NCBI RefSeq assembly: GCF_017876775.1
Contig: NZ_JAGIOP010000002.1
Location: 1,922,001-1,986,000 of the forward strand
Source: Mycolicibacterium lutetiense
GTDB taxonomy: Bacteria > Actinomycetota > Actinomycetes > Mycobacteriales > Mycobacteriaceae
Direction: 5' to 3'
DNA length: 64,000 nucleotides
Shown here: positions 9,025 through 18,560 of the stretch, in pieces
Layout of the letters: each line of letters opens with the position of its first letter
Numbering within the stretch: position 1 is the first letter of the stretch
Position numbers and translations under genes: made by a program
The notes under the pieces: generated by a model
Databases searched by the model: none
What the model was told of the DNA's origin: nothing
What the model saw: the letters and a program-made list of their open reading frames with translations, nothing else

Positions 9025-9732
9025 GTGCTGGGCCTGCCCGAGCAGATCACCGCCTGCCTGTTCGATCTCGATGGCGTGCTCACCGATACCGCCAGCGTGC
9101 ACAAGAAGGCCTGGAAGGCCATGTTCGACGACTATCTGCGCACGCGGGCCGAACGCACCGGGGACGAGTTTGTCGCCTTCGACATCGACGACGATTATCT
9201 GCGCTACGTCGACGGCAAGCGCCGCGAGGACGGTGTCCGCTCGTTCTTGGCCAGCCGCGGAATCGACCTGCCCGACGACACCATCGGGGATCTCGGCAAT
9301 CGCAAGAACGCCATGTTCCATCAGACCCTGAAGTCCGAAGGTGTCCACGTCTTCCCTGGATCCCGGCATTACCTGCAGGCCGTGACCGATGCGGGCCTGC
9401 GCCGGGCGGTGGTGTCGTCGAGCGCCAATACCGAGGAGGTTCTCAAGATCACCGGGTTGGACGCATTCATCGAGCAACGGGTGGACGGGGTGACGATGCG
9501 CGACGAAAACCTGCCGGGCAAACCGGCACCGGCCAGCTTCCTGCGCGCCGCCGAGCTACTCGGCGTCTCCCCCGCGCAGGCCGCGGTATTCGAAGACGCA
9601 CTGGCCGGGGTGGCAGCGGGCCGGGCGGGGAAGTTCGGATTCGTGGTGGGCGTGGACCGGGTGGGTCAGGCCGCCCAACTGCGTCACGATGGCGCCGACA
9701 TCGTCGTCACCGACCTGGCCGAGTTGAAGTAG
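9025..9732 (+). CDS. HAD-family beta-phosphoglucomutase-like hydrolase
   Basis: This is a 235-residue HAD phosphatase/phosphomutase. Motif I is [10 protein letters not shown] (Asp14 nucleophile, Asp16), motif II is VVSSSANT, and the motif III/IV region is [15 protein letters not shown] and [13 protein letters not shown]. Beta-phosphoglucomutases interconvert beta-glucose 1-phosphate and glucose 6-phosphate. The next gene is a GH65 phosphorylase that would release beta-glucose 1-phosphate, so the pair forms a disaccharide phosphorolysis route. GTG 9025 was chosen because GCGAGGA lies 4 bases upstream and the conserved sequence begins there. An upstream extension in frame is possible but would run into the guaA promoter. 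It is equivalent to M. tuberculosis Rv3400. Confidence 0.85.
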   Translation: MLGLPEQITACLFDLDGVLTDTASVHKKAWKAMFDDYLRTRAERTGDEFVAFDIDDDYLRYVDGKRREDGVRSFLASRGIDLPDDTIGDLGNRKNAMFHQTLKSEGVHVFPGSRHYLQAVTDAGLRRAVVSSSANTEEVLKITGLDAFIEQRVDGVTMRDENLPGKPAPASFLRAAELLGVSPAQAAVFEDALAGVAAGRAGKFGFVVGVDRVGQAAQLRHDGADIVVTDLAELK

Positions 9733-9737
9733 CGCCC

Positions 9738-12107
9738 ATGATGATCACCCACGACGCGTATCCGGTGGAACCGTGGCAGGTGCGTGAAACCCGGCTGGAA
9801 CTCAACCTGCTGGCACAGTCGGAATCGCTGTTCGCGCTGTCCAACGGACATATCGGCCTGCGCGGAAACCTCGACGAGGGCGAACCATATGGCCTACCCG
9901 GAACGTATCTGGCCGGGTTCTTCGAGGTCCGCCCACTGCCCTACGCCGAGGCCGGGTTCGGCTACCCCGAGGCCGGACAGACCGTCGTCGACGTCACCAA
10001 CGGCAAGCTGCTGCGCCTGCTGGTGGATGACGAGCCGTTTGACGTGCGCTACGGCGAATTGATCGATCACGAGCGCACCCTGGACCTGCGGGCCGGCACC
10101 CTGACCCGCCTCGCGCACTGGCGCTCCCCGGCCGGAAAACAGGTCCGCGTGGTCTCCACCCGCCTGGTGTCGTTCGCCCACCGCGGTGTCGCCGCCATCG
10201 AGTACATCGTCGAAGCGATCGACGAATTCACCCGGGTGACAGTGCAATCCGAGCTTGTCACCAACGAGGACCAACCAGAGACCTCCGACGATCCACGGGT
10301 CTCGGCGGTGCTCAGACACCCACTGCAGGCCGTACACCACGAAAACAACGACCACGGTGCGCTTCTGGTGCACCGGACCCGCGGCAGCGGACTGATGATG
10401 GCGGCCGCGATGGACCATGACGTCGAGGTGCCCGGGCGCGTCGAGGTCAGCACCGACTCCCGCGACGACCTGGCTCGGACCACCATCATCTGCGGGCTAC
10501 GGCCCGGCCAGAAGCTGCGCATCGTGAAATACCTCGCCTACGGATGGTCAAGCCTGCGTTCACGTCCGGCGCTGCGCGATCAAGCCGTCGGCGCCATCGC
10601 CGGAGCCCGCTACAGCGGCTGGCGCGGCCTGCTGGACTCCCAACGCGCCTACCTCGACGAGTTCTGGGAGTGCGCCGACGTCGAGGTCGAAGGAGATCCG
10701 GATTGCCAGCAGGCGGTGCGGTTCGGCTTGTTTCATGTGTTGCAGGCCAGTGCCCGCGCCGAACGGCGGGCCATCGCGGGCAAGGGACTGACCGGTCCGG
10801 GTTACGACGGCCATGCCTTTTGGGACACCGAAGGTTTCGTGCTGCCGGTGCTGACGTACACCAAACCCCAGGCCGCAGCCGACGCGCTGCGATGGCGGGC
10901 CTCCACGCTGGACCTGGCCCGCGAGCGCGCGTCGCTCCTCGATCTGAACGGCGCCAGTTTCCCGTGGCGCACCATCCGGGGCGAGGAATGCTCGGCCTAC
11001 TGGCCGGCGGGCACCGCCGCATGGCACATCAACGCCGATATCGCCGCCGCCTTCGAGCGCTACCGCGTTGTCACCGGCGATGATTCGTTGGAACAGGAAT
11101 GCGGCCTCGCGGTTCTGGTGAACACTGCCCGGCTGTGGATGTCATTGGGGCACCACGACCGCCACGGGATCTGGCATCTGGACGGCGTGACCGGACCGGA
11201 CGAATACACCGCGGTGGTGCGCGACAACGTCTTCACCAACCTGATGGCCGCCCACAACCTGCGGGTGGCCGCCGACGCCTGCATGCGCCATCCCGACGCA
11301 TCCGATTCGATGGGTGTGACCACCGAGGAGACCGCGGCCTGGCGCGACGCCGCCGACGCCGCCCACATCCCCTACGACGAGGAACTCGGTGTGCACCCGC
11401 AGTGCACGGGGTTCACCACTCTGGCCGAGTGGGACTTCTCGGCCAACACCGCCTACCCGCTGCTGCTGCACGAACCGTATGTGCGGTTGTACCCGGCCCA
11501 GGTGCTCAAGCAGGCCGATCTGGTGCTGGCGATGCAATGGCAGAGCCACGCCTTCACCCCGGACCAGAAGGCCCGCAATGTGGACTACTACGAGCGGCGC
11601 ACAACCCGGGACTCGTCACTGTCGGCATGTACCCAGGCGGTGATGTGCGCCGAGGTCGGCCACCTGGAGTTGGCCCACGACTACGCGTATGAGGCCGCGC
11701 TGATCGATCTGCGCGATCTGCACCACAACACCCGCGATGGCCTGCACATCGCCTCGCTCGCCGGCGCCTGGACCGCGTTGGTGTCGGGCTTCGGCGGCCT
11801 ACGCGACGACGAGGGCGTCCTGTCGCTCGACCCTCACCTACCCGACGGCATCTCGTGCCTGCGGTTCCGGCTGCGGTGGAAGGGATTCCGGGTGACCGTC
11901 GACGCGCACCACGACACCGTCACCTACACCTTGCGTGACGGCCCGGACGGTTCGCTGACCATCCGTCACGCCGGTGACGAGGTACAACTCAGCACCCGCG
12001 AGTCGACCACCCTCCAGGTGCGTCCCCGGCATCCGCTGTTACCGCCCCCGTCCCAGCCGCCCGGCCGCGAACCGGTACGTCGGCGAACCGGTCACACCAG
12101 CCAATAA
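9738..12107 (+). CDS. glycoside hydrolase family 65 (maltose/trehalose-type phosphorylase)
   Basis: This is a 789-residue cytosolic enzyme corresponding to Rv3401. The N-terminal beta-sandwich (VRETRLELNLLAQSESLFALSNGHIGLRG) is followed by the (alpha/alpha)6 barrel. The barrel has WPAGTAAWHINADIA and the general acid Glu at about residue 489 in GVTGPDEYTAVV. DYYERRTTRDSSLSACTQAV follows as in the family. It starts 5 bases after the HAD gene. GH65 phosphorylases cleave maltose, trehalose or kojibiose with phosphate; the exact sugar cannot be read from sequence. The last 30 residues (RPRHPLLPPPSQPPGREPVRRR) are a disordered tail. Confidence 0.9.
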   Translation: MMITHDAYPVEPWQVRETRLELNLLAQSESLFALSNGHIGLRGNLDEGEPYGLPGTYLAGFFEVRPLPYAEAGFGYPEAGQTVVDVTNGKLLRLLVDDEPFDVRYGELIDHERTLDLRAGTLTRLAHWRSPAGKQVRVVSTRLVSFAHRGVAAIEYIVEAIDEFTRVTVQSELVTNEDQPETSDDPRVSAVLRHPLQAVHHENNDHGALLVHRTRGSGLMMAAAMDHDVEVPGRVEVSTDSRDDLARTTIICGLRPGQKLRIVKYLAYGWSSLRSRPALRDQAVGAIAGARYSGWRGLLDSQRAYLDEFWECADVEVEGDPDCQQAVRFGLFHVLQASARAERRAIAGKGLTGPGYDGHAFWDTEGFVLPVLTYTKPQAAADALRWRASTLDLARERASLLDLNGASFPWRTIRGEECSAYWPAGTAAWHINADIAAAFERYRVVTGDDSLEQECGLAVLVNTARLWMSLGHHDRHGIWHLDGVTGPDEYTAVVRDNVFTNLMAAHNLRVAADACMRHPDASDSMGVTTEETAAWRDAADAAHIPYDEELGVHPQCTGFTTLAEWDFSANTAYPLLLHEPYVRLYPAQVLKQADLVLAMQWQSHAFTPDQKARNVDYYERRTTRDSSLSACTQAVMCAEVGHLELAHDYAYEAALIDLRDLHHNTRDGLHIASLAGAWTALVSGFGGLRDDEGVLSLDPHLPDGISCLRFRLRWKGFRVTVDAHHDTVTYTLRDGPDGSLTIRHAGDEVQLSTRESTTLQVRPRHPLLPPPSQPPGREPVRRRTGHTSQ

Positions 12108-12218
12108 GTATCGCCCGACAGGTTTGGAGTCAGAGCCTCCCGGGGTACTCGGCGGTGAAGTCAGCGGTCGCGTCGCCGTGCGCGGTGCTTTCCGCTGCAC
12201 AGCGAAAGGAGCGACGGA

Positions 12219-13673
12219 GTGACCGGTACCCAGCCCAAGCCGACAACCACCGATGCCGGAATTCCGGTGTACAGCGACGAACACTCGTTGACGATCGGTC
12301 CCGACGGGCCGGTCCTGCTGCAGGACCACTACCTGATCGAGCAGATGGCGATGTTCAACCGGGAGCGCATCCCCGAGCGTCAACCGCACGCCAAGGGCGG
12401 CGGCGCATTCGGTCACTTCGAGGTGACCCACGATGTCAGCGCCTACACCAAGGCCGCGGTGTTCCAGCCGGGCGTCAAAACCGAGACCCTGAACCGGTTT
12501 TCCACCGTGGCCGGTGAGCGCGGCAGCCCCGACACCTGGCGTGATCCCCGCGGCTTCGCCACGAAGTTCTACACGACCGACGGCAACTTCGACATGGTCG
12601 GCAACAACACCCCGGTGTTCTTCATGCGCGACCCGTTGAAGTTCCAGCACTTCATCCGGTCCCAGAAGCGACGCGCGGCCAACAACCTGCGCGACCACGA
12701 CATGCAGTGGGATTTCTGGACCCTGTCCCCCGAATCCGCGCATCAGGTGACGTGGCTGATGGGCGATCGCGGTATCCCCCGCGACTGGCGCCACATGAAC
12801 GGCTACTCCAGCCACACCTACAGCTGGATCAACGCCGCCGGGGAGATCTTCTGGGTGAAGTACCACTTCAAGACCGACCAGGGCGTCGAGTTCCTCACCC
12901 AGAAAGAGGGTGATGAGATGGCCGGCATCGACGGCGATGCCCACCAGCGCGATCTGTACGACGCGATCGAGCGCGGTGAGTTCCCGACGTGGTCGTTGAA
13001 GGTCCAGATCATGCCGTTCGAGGAGGCCAAGGACTATCGGTTCAACCCGTTCGACCTGACCAAGGTGTGGCCGCACAGCGACTATCCGCTGATCGATGTC
13101 GGCACCCTGCGCCTGGACCGCAACGTCGAGGACTATCACGCCGAAATCGAGCAGGCCGCGTTCGAACCGAACAACCGGGTGCCGGGCACCGGCCTGAGCC
13201 CGGACAAGATGCTGCTGGCCCGCGACTTCGCCTACGCCGACGCCCACCGCCACCGGTTGGGGAGCAACTACAAGCAGATCCCGGTCAACGCGCCGAAGGT
13301 GGAGGTGAACAGCTACTCGAAGGACGGCGCGATGCGGATGAAGAATGTGTCCGACCCGGTGTACGCCCCGAATTCGTACGGCGGCCCGAAGGCCGACCCG
13401 GCACGCACCGGTGAATCGCTATGGCACGCCGACGGCGACATGGTCCGCACCGCCTACACGCTGCACGCCGAGGACGACGACTGGGGCCAGGCCGGAACGA
13501 TGGTGCGTGACGTGCTCGACGACGCAGCGCGCGCCCGATTGGTCTCCAATATCGCCGGGCATTTGTCGAAGGGGGTCTCCGAACACGTGCTGGAGCGAGC
13601 CTTCGAATACTGGAAGAACGTCGACAAACAGCTCGGTGAGAAGGTTGAATCGTCAGTCCGGAATGGTGACTGA
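12219..13673 (+). CDS. small-subunit (clade 3) haem catalase
   Basis: This 484-residue enzyme disproportionates hydrogen peroxide. It has the distal His57 in [11 protein letters not shown], Asn130 in [10 protein letters not shown], and the proximal haem Tyr339 in [14 protein letters not shown] (Arg335 four residues before). The usual RLFAYADTQR is altered to [10 protein letters not shown]. The start is GTG 12219, preceded by AAAGGAG at 12205-12211. It is monocistronic, with its 3' end overlapping the convergent tetR gene by 21 bases. No peroxide-sensor operator was recognised upstream. Confidence 0.93.
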   Translation: MTGTQPKPTTTDAGIPVYSDEHSLTIGPDGPVLLQDHYLIEQMAMFNRERIPERQPHAKGGGAFGHFEVTHDVSAYTKAAVFQPGVKTETLNRFSTVAGERGSPDTWRDPRGFATKFYTTDGNFDMVGNNTPVFFMRDPLKFQHFIRSQKRRAANNLRDHDMQWDFWTLSPESAHQVTWLMGDRGIPRDWRHMNGYSSHTYSWINAAGEIFWVKYHFKTDQGVEFLTQKEGDEMAGIDGDAHQRDLYDAIERGEFPTWSLKVQIMPFEEAKDYRFNPFDLTKVWPHSDYPLIDVGTLRLDRNVEDYHAEIEQAAFEPNNRVPGTGLSPDKMLLARDFAYADAHRHRLGSNYKQIPVNAPKVEVNSYSKDGAMRMKNVSDPVYAPNSYGGPKADPARTGESLWHADGDMVRTAYTLHAEDDDWGQAGTMVRDVLDDAARARLVSNIAGHLSKGVSEHVLERAFEYWKNVDKQLGEKVESSVRNGD

Positions 13674-14255
13674 CTGATCCGCGGCGGCGCCGGGTTCGAG
13701 GATCCGTGCAATCTCGGCGCCGACCGCCGCGCGCACGTCGTCGTCGCCGATCTCGTCCAATCCGGTCGCCGATTTCAGGAACGGCTCGAACAGTCGCCAA
13801 CCCAGTTGCAGCGCAACGGCGTTGGCGACTGCCAGCCGTCCGCTCTGCTCGTTGTCGAAACGCGGTAGCACCTGTCCGAGCAGCCGCGTGACACCCGGAA
13901 ACCGGGTCTGCAGTTGGCCCACCGGGTAACCGTCGAGAAGTGCCCTGGCCATCAACCGCATGTGTTGGTCCATGGCCTCGTCGATCTCGACGGCGCAGTC
14001 GCCGTCGTCCAACAACGCGGTGAGCCTGCCGCCGAGGTGGTCGAGAACGGCTCCGACCAACTGCTCTTTGGTGCCGAAGTGCCGGTAGATCAGCCCGTGG
14101 TTGACCTTGGACCTGGTCGCGATGTCACGGATCGACGTGGCCGCCGGCCCCCGCTCGGCGAACAGTTCCGCCGCGGCTGTCAGTGCGGCCGCCACCACCT
14201 CATCCTTGCCCACCGGACCGGCCATGTCCTTTACCGGTGGCGTCGGTGTAGTCAT
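13653..14255 (-). CDS. TetR-family repressor of the divergent dioxygenase
   Basis: This is a 200-residue regulator. The N-terminal HTH ([47 protein letters not shown], about residues 18-64) is typical of TetR proteins, and the C-terminal helical half should bind an inducer. It is divergent from the TauD-type gene and resembles the Rv3405c-Rv3406 pair. Two copies of an 18-base palindrome lie between the genes, and one spans this gene's own start codon, so autoregulation is likely. Confidence 0.88.
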   Translation of the reverse strand: MTTPTPPVKDMAGPVGKDEVVAAALTAAAELFAERGPAATSIRDIATRSKVNHGLIYRHFGTKEQLVGAVLDHLGGRLTALLDDGDCAVEIDEAMDQHMRLMARALLDGYPVGQLQTRFPGVTRLLGQVLPRFDNEQSGRLAVANAVALQLGWRLFEPFLKSATGLDEIGDDDVRAAVGAEIARILEPGAAADQSVTIPD

Positions 14256-14264
14256 GTGGCTACA
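14247..14264. promoter_or_regulatory. TetR operator 1, over the tetR start codon
   Basis: TGTAGTCATGTGGCTACA is an imperfect 8-2-8 palindrome with one mismatch. It contains the tetR initiation codon (CAT 14253-14255), so bound repressor would block its own gene. It is the partner of the perfect copy 34 bases away. Confidence 0.75.
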
Positions 14265-14280
14265 CTAGCTCATGTACGGA

Positions 14281-14298
14281 TGTAGTCACTTGACTACA
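14281..14298. promoter_or_regulatory. TetR operator 2, upstream of the dioxygenase gene
   Basis: TGTAGTCACTTGACTACA is a perfect 8-2-8 palindrome ending 31 bases before the dioxygenase ATG. It has the same half-site as operator 1 and is the best candidate for repressor control of the dioxygenase. Confidence 0.8.
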
Positions 14299-14329
14299 GT
14301 CGCTTCGACCAGCACAAAGGACAAAGCCG

Positions 14330-15229
14330 ATGACCGCTTCCACCACCGCTCGCCTCACCGTCACCAAGCTGGGCAGCCGCATCGGCGCCCGTATCGAAGG
14401 GGTCCGGCTGGGCGGGGACCTCGATGAAGGCACGGTCGCCGACATCCGGAGCGCACTCCTGCAACACAAGGTGATCTTTTTCGGCGGTCAGCACGATCTC
14501 ACCGACGAACAGCAGCACGCCTTCGCGCGCCTTCTGGGTAAGCCAGTCGGTCACCACGCGCTCAAGCAGGATGACGCCCCACTCATCACGCCGCTCGATT
14601 CCGAGTACGCCAAGGCCACCCGCTGGCACACCGACGTCACGTTCGTGCCCGACTACCCGGCCATCTCGATTCTGCGGGCGGTGACGCTGCCCGAATACGG
14701 CGGATCCACCCTGTGGGCTTCCACCGCGGCGGCCTACGACCGGCTGCCGGCTCCGCTCAAGTCCCTCACCGAAAACCTCTGGGCCGTCCACAGCAACCGC
14801 TTCGACTACGCGGCGGCACCCGTCGCCGCGCTGAGCGAGGAACAGCAGCAGATGCGGGCCGCGTTCGAGAAGCCCGATTTCCGCACCGAACACCCGGTGG
14901 TGCGGGTACATCCGGAGACCGGCGAACGCACCCTGGTGGCCGGCGACTTCACCCGCGGCTTCCTCGGTCTGGACAGCCATGAATCCGCCACCCTGCTGGA
15001 GTTGCTACAGCGTCGGATCACCATGCCGGAGAACACTGTCCGCTGGAACTGGGTGCCCGGTGACGTCGCGATCTGGGACAACCGGGCCACCCAGCACCGC
15101 GCGGTCGACGACTACGACGACCAGCGCCGGGTGATGCACCGAGTGACGCTGGCCGGTGACGTGCCCGTCGACATCCACGGGCAGCCCAGCCGCCCGCTCG
15201 CGGATGCCGCTCTGCTCCAGGCGGTCTGA
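14330..15229 (+). CDS. TauD/TfdA-type Fe(II)/2-oxoglutarate dioxygenase (alkyl sulfatase type)
   Basis: This is a 299-residue non-haem iron oxygenase. The iron ligands are His100 and Asp102 in WHTDVTF and His256 in [12 protein letters not shown]. The 2-oxoglutarate Arg lies in [10 protein letters not shown]. It is closest in context to M. tuberculosis Rv3406, which oxidatively cleaves alkyl sulfates such as 2-ethylhexyl sulfate; taurine is the other family substrate. It probably serves sulfur acquisition. Expression should be controlled by the divergent TetR through the two palindromes upstream. Confidence 0.88.
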   Translation: MTASTTARLTVTKLGSRIGARIEGVRLGGDLDEGTVADIRSALLQHKVIFFGGQHDLTDEQQHAFARLLGKPVGHHALKQDDAPLITPLDSEYAKATRWHTDVTFVPDYPAISILRAVTLPEYGGSTLWASTAAAYDRLPAPLKSLTENLWAVHSNRFDYAAAPVAALSEEQQQMRAAFEKPDFRTEHPVVRVHPETGERTLVAGDFTRGFLGLDSHESATLLELLQRRITMPENTVRWNWVPGDVAIWDNRATQHRAVDDYDDQRRVMHRVTLAGDVPVDIHGQPSRPLADAALLQAV

Positions 15230-15230
15230 C

Positions 15231-17198
15231 TCACATCTTGATCGCGGGCATCAACCGGATGATGTTCCACATCCGGTTGCGCCTCGCCGACAGCGCCGAG
15301 ATGGTCAGGGCACCGGCCCAGATCACCAGCAGCGTGATGATCGCCTGCCAGAGCCGATGATCGATCCCGCCGAGGATGAGCTGACGTAATCCGTTGACGC
15401 CATACGTCATCGGGTCGTAGTTGTGGAACGCCTGGAACGGCCGTGACGTGGTTTCCACCGGGTACATCCCGCCGGCGCTGACCAACTGGAGCATGAGCAG
15501 GGCCATCAGCAGCACCCGACCCACCGCGGGCCCGACGAGGGCGGTGACCGCTTGGGTCGCGGCCACAAAGGCGCACGACACCAGGATCATGAAGCCCAGC
15601 ATCGCGACCGGATGCACCACGTGCATGCCGAGCGCGAACCTCACCACGCAGTACAGGATGATCGCCTGGAACACCCCGATAACTGCCGCGGGCAGGTAGC
15701 TGGCGAGCACCACCCGGATCGCCAGCACCTCCGCGGCAATCGGTCGGTTCTGCAACGGACGCAACACCATCCACAGCACCAGGGCACCGAAGAACAGCGC
15801 GAGCGTGATGAAGAACGGCGCCATCCCGGTGCCGAAGTTGAGTGCGGAGTTCTCGGCCGAGTTCTGCAGATGAACCGGGCCGCCGATGGTGTCGGCGATC
15901 GCCTCCTTCTGGGCGGGAGTCCAATCCGGCACCTGACCGGCGCCGTCGGCGAGCTTGGTGGCCAACTCGGCCGATCCGCTCCGCAACTGGGTGGTCCCGG
16001 ATTTCAGCTGCCCGGCACCCGTGTCGAGTTTGGCGATACCACTGGCCAATTCGGCATTACCCGAGGCGAGCTGCTGGGCTCCCCCGCGCAGCTGGTTCAG
16101 CTTGGCGTTGAGATCGGAGTTCTTGCTGCCCACCTGATCGAGTGCCGAGTTCAGCGGGCTGCCGGGGTTACGCAACGACGAGGTCATCGAGATCGCCGCG
16201 TTCTCGGCATCGGTGAGTTGTCGACGGATCTGTGGAGTGAACTGGTGGGCCCGAAGATCATCCGCCACCCCGCGCAGGGTCCCGGCGGCGTTGTTGGCGA
16301 TCGGATCGGGACTGGTCGACAGCTGGTCGATCACCGAGGTCAGCGCCGCCGCGGCAGAGTCCTGCGCCCCGGTGATGGCACCGATCTGGTCGTTGGCCTG
16401 CCGCAGTGCGGCGGTCCCGTCTTCGAGTTCCTGGGTGTCGCCACCGATCTTCGACAGCGCCGAGGTGACCGCGACCAGCGGATCGGTGGCCTTGTTGATC
16501 TCAGCGGAGAGCTGCTTGGCACCGGTGGCCAGCTGCGCCGAGCCGGACCGCGCAGTGTGCAGCCCGGCGGTCAGCTGACCGGCGCCGTCGTCGACTTTGA
16601 GTGCGCCGTCGGCGAGTTGGGCCGCGCCGTCGGCGGCCTGCTTGATCCCAGCACCGGAGCTGACCACCACGGAGAGCACCTGGTTGACCGCCTGGCCCGA
16701 GATCCGTGTCGAGACGGCGTTGAGCACCTGGTCGATCGCAGTGCGGCCGATGTTCGAGGAGATGTAGTTGTTGGCGTCGTTGTAGACCGCGTTCAGGTTG
16801 GCCTGCTTGGGGTTACCGGTCAGCGGTGAGGCGATCGCCTCACTGAAATCCGGCGGCAGGTCCAGCATGAAGTAGTACGTGCCGTGGTCGACGCCGTTGC
16901 GTGCCTCGTCCTCATCCACCACATGCCAGTTCAGGCTGGCGTCGTCGGTCAGGCTCTTGGCGATCTCGGCACCGACATTGACGTGCTGTCCCGCCACCAC
17001 CGCACCGCGGTCCGAATTGACCAGTGCCACCGGCATTTTGTCGACCTGACCGAAGGGGTCCCAGTACGCCCACAGATACAGCGCGCCGTATACCAGCGGG
17101 AGCAGCATCAGCACCACGATCGCGGCCCGGGTCATTCGGCTGCGGCCGAAGCGTTTGATTTCCGAGCCCGCAACCAGGTCGGTGAGTCCAGCGAACAT
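15231..17198 (-). CDS. YhgE/Pip-family membrane protein
   Basis: This is a 655-residue membrane protein. One helix near the N-terminus (about residues 26-45) is followed by a long extracytoplasmic region and five to six helices from about residue 450. The outside region has many near-heptad repeats (ASGNAELASGIAKLDTGAG, LKSGTTQLRSGSAELATKLA) as in Pip/YhgE proteins, the family that includes the phage-infection protein of lactococci and type VII-linked EsaA. The ABC-2-like C-terminal half suggests an exporter. It starts 1 base after the ATP-binding protein gene, making an exporter pair, and converges on the dioxygenase gene with adjacent stops. Confidence 0.8.
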   Translation of the reverse strand: MFAGLTDLVAGSEIKRFGRSRMTRAAIVVLMLLPLVYGALYLWAYWDPFGQVDKMPVALVNSDRGAVVAGQHVNVGAEIAKSLTDDASLNWHVVDEDEARNGVDHGTYYFMLDLPPDFSEAIASPLTGNPKQANLNAVYNDANNYISSNIGRTAIDQVLNAVSTRISGQAVNQVLSVVVSSGAGIKQAADGAAQLADGALKVDDGAGQLTAGLHTARSGSAQLATGAKQLSAEINKATDPLVAVTSALSKIGGDTQELEDGTAALRQANDQIGAITGAQDSAAAALTSVIDQLSTSPDPIANNAAGTLRGVADDLRAHQFTPQIRRQLTDAENAAISMTSSLRNPGSPLNSALDQVGSKNSDLNAKLNQLRGGAQQLASGNAELASGIAKLDTGAGQLKSGTTQLRSGSAELATKLADGAGQVPDWTPAQKEAIADTIGGPVHLQNSAENSALNFGTGMAPFFITLALFFGALVLWMVLRPLQNRPIAAEVLAIRVVLASYLPAAVIGVFQAIILYCVVRFALGMHVVHPVAMLGFMILVSCAFVAATQAVTALVGPAVGRVLLMALLMLQLVSAGGMYPVETTSRPFQAFHNYDPMTYGVNGLRQLILGGIDHRLWQAIITLLVIWAGALTISALSARRNRMWNIIRLMPAIKM

Positions 17199-17199
17199 C

Positions 17200-17886
17200 T
17201 CAGTTCTTTCCGGTCAGGATGCGGTGGTCGTGCAGACCGTGGTCGGGGGCTTCATGGCCGAGCGGATTGGTCACTCCGACAACGACACTGCGCTGTGTGG
17301 CGATGGCGCCGAGTCGCTCGACTGCGATCGCGCGCCGGCCGTGGTCCCGGACCTGTTCGAGATCACCGACCACGAGGATGGGGCGATTCGAGAACAGCGC
17401 CAGGGTGACCTTCAACAGGAACAGGTCGACGTCGGACAGTTCGCTGATGTAGGTCTGCGGTGCGGGCGGCGTCAGGTCGCCGAACACCTCGCGTAGTGCG
17501 GAGTCGCCGGATTCGGCCGGCACCCGTCGATACCACGGGGCCAGCCATCGACGTTGCTCGGCGAGCACGGTGCGCACGGTGACCGAGTCCTCCAATTCGT
17601 CGATGTCGGCGAAGGCCGCGATCGCGCAGTGCCGGCGGATGTCGCGGGGCCGGGACTCACCGCAGACGGTCACGGTGCCGTGGGTGGGCGCCAAGCGTCC
17701 GGCCAGAGTCAGCAGCAGTGCCGTCTGGCCCCATCCCCCGGGCATCTGGATGGCGTGAAAACCGGGTGTGAGCTCCAGATCGATGTCGCGGAACAGCGGA
17801 CCGTGCTCACCGTCGACGCCGAGTCCGGCGGCGGTGATCTGCGGCGCATCCTCGACGCCTGCCCCGGCGTCGTCCTTGTCTTCCAT
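17200..17886 (-). CDS. ABC-like ATP-binding protein with degenerate Walker A
   Basis: This is 228 residues from ATG 17886, preceded by a GGAG-type site; a longer reading would overlap the divergent tetR. The overall layout is ABC ATPase-like: beta-strands FRDIDLELTPGFHAI, a P-loop position reading MPGGWGQTALLLTLAGRLAP, a signature-like region YISELSDVDLFLLKVTLALF, and a Walker B-like RPILVVGDLEQV. The invariant P-loop Lys (GxGKT/S) is Gln, and the LSGGQ motif reads LSDVD. ATP hydrolysis is therefore doubtful. Its location directly before the YhgE/Pip gene suggests a partner subunit. Confidence 0.65.
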   Translation of the reverse strand: MEDKDDAGAGVEDAPQITAAGLGVDGEHGPLFRDIDLELTPGFHAIQMPGGWGQTALLLTLAGRLAPTHGTVTVCGESRPRDIRRHCAIAAFADIDELEDSVTVRTVLAEQRRWLAPWYRRVPAESGDSALREVFGDLTPPAPQTYISELSDVDLFLLKVTLALFSNRPILVVGDLEQVRDHGRRAIAVERLGAIATQRSVVVGVTNPLGHEAPDHGLHDHRILTGKN

Positions 17887-17899
17887 CTCCGACCTTTCG

Positions 17900-17934
17900 A
17901 TACTCGCTGGTATCCATTCGATACTAGCGAGTAT
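17900..17934. promoter_or_regulatory. paired TetR operators between tetR and the ABC/YhgE operon
   Basis: ATACTCGCTGGTAT (17900-17913) and ATACTAGCGAGTAT (17921-17934) are the same 14-base site in opposite orientation, each with ATACY...RGTAT arms. They fill the gap between the divergent starts at 17886 and 17945, so the TetR protein probably represses both its own gene and the exporter pair. Confidence 0.7.
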
Positions 17935-17944
17935 TGTGTTGGTC

Positions 17945-18556
17945 ATGACGGCTGTCAAACTGGCACGCACCCGACCCACGCGGGACGAGGTTCGCGACCG
18001 GATCCTGGATGCAGCGCTCACTGTTTTCGCGGCCGAGGGCTTCGCCGGCGCCACCATCGACGCCATCGGTCACGCGGCGGGATTCACCAAGGGTGCGGTG
18101 TATTCCAATTTCGAATCCAAGGACGAGTTGTTCCTGGCCCTGCTGGACCGGCAGTTCGAGAGCCGCGGCGCACTCATCGCCACCGCACTCGACGGCGGGC
18201 ACGGGGACACTGCTGCGATCGCCGCAGCGCTCAGCCGCGCAACGCTGGACTCAATCCACGATCAGCACGAGTACCAGATCGTGCTGATCGAGTACTGGCT
18301 GCGCGCGGTTCGCGATCCCCAGCTGCGCGAACGCCTCGTGGCTCGCCGTCGCGCGGCCGCCGATCAAGCCCTGCGCATCGTCGAACAGGCAGGCACGTCA
18401 CTGCCGGGGAAGCAGCTGTCGGCGCTTGCCCAGTTGGTCGTCACGATCAGCTCCGGTATCGCCACCGAGGAGGTGCTTCAACCGGGCGCGGTCGACATGG
18501 ACACGCTGACCCGGCTGTTCACCGCCCTGCTGGAATCGACCCCCGGCGGGCAGTGA
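17945..18556 (+). CDS. TetR-family regulator of the YhgE/Pip operon
   Basis: This is a 203-residue protein from ATG 17945. The HTH is DRILDAALTVFAAEGFAGATIDAIGHAAGFTKGAVYSNFESKDELFLALL (about residues 18-68). The C-terminal domain, with LLDRQFESRG and an HEYQIVLIEYWLRAVRDP helix, is of the AcrR type. It is divergent from the ABC/YhgE pair with two operator-like repeats in the gap. The stop lies 4 bases before the convergent phoU stop. Confidence 0.85.
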   Translation: MTAVKLARTRPTRDEVRDRILDAALTVFAAEGFAGATIDAIGHAAGFTKGAVYSNFESKDELFLALLDRQFESRGALIATALDGGHGDTAAIAAALSRATLDSIHDQHEYQIVLIEYWLRAVRDPQLRERLVARRRAAADQALRIVEQAGTSLPGKQLSALAQLVVTISSGIATEEVLQPGAVDMDTLTRLFTALLESTPGGQ

Positions 18557-18560
18557 CCGC

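Noticed and set aside
17887..18066. Longer N-terminus for the ABC-like protein up to 18066
   Set aside because: It would run through the operators and antisense to the divergent tetR start; the extra sequence has no ABC similarity.
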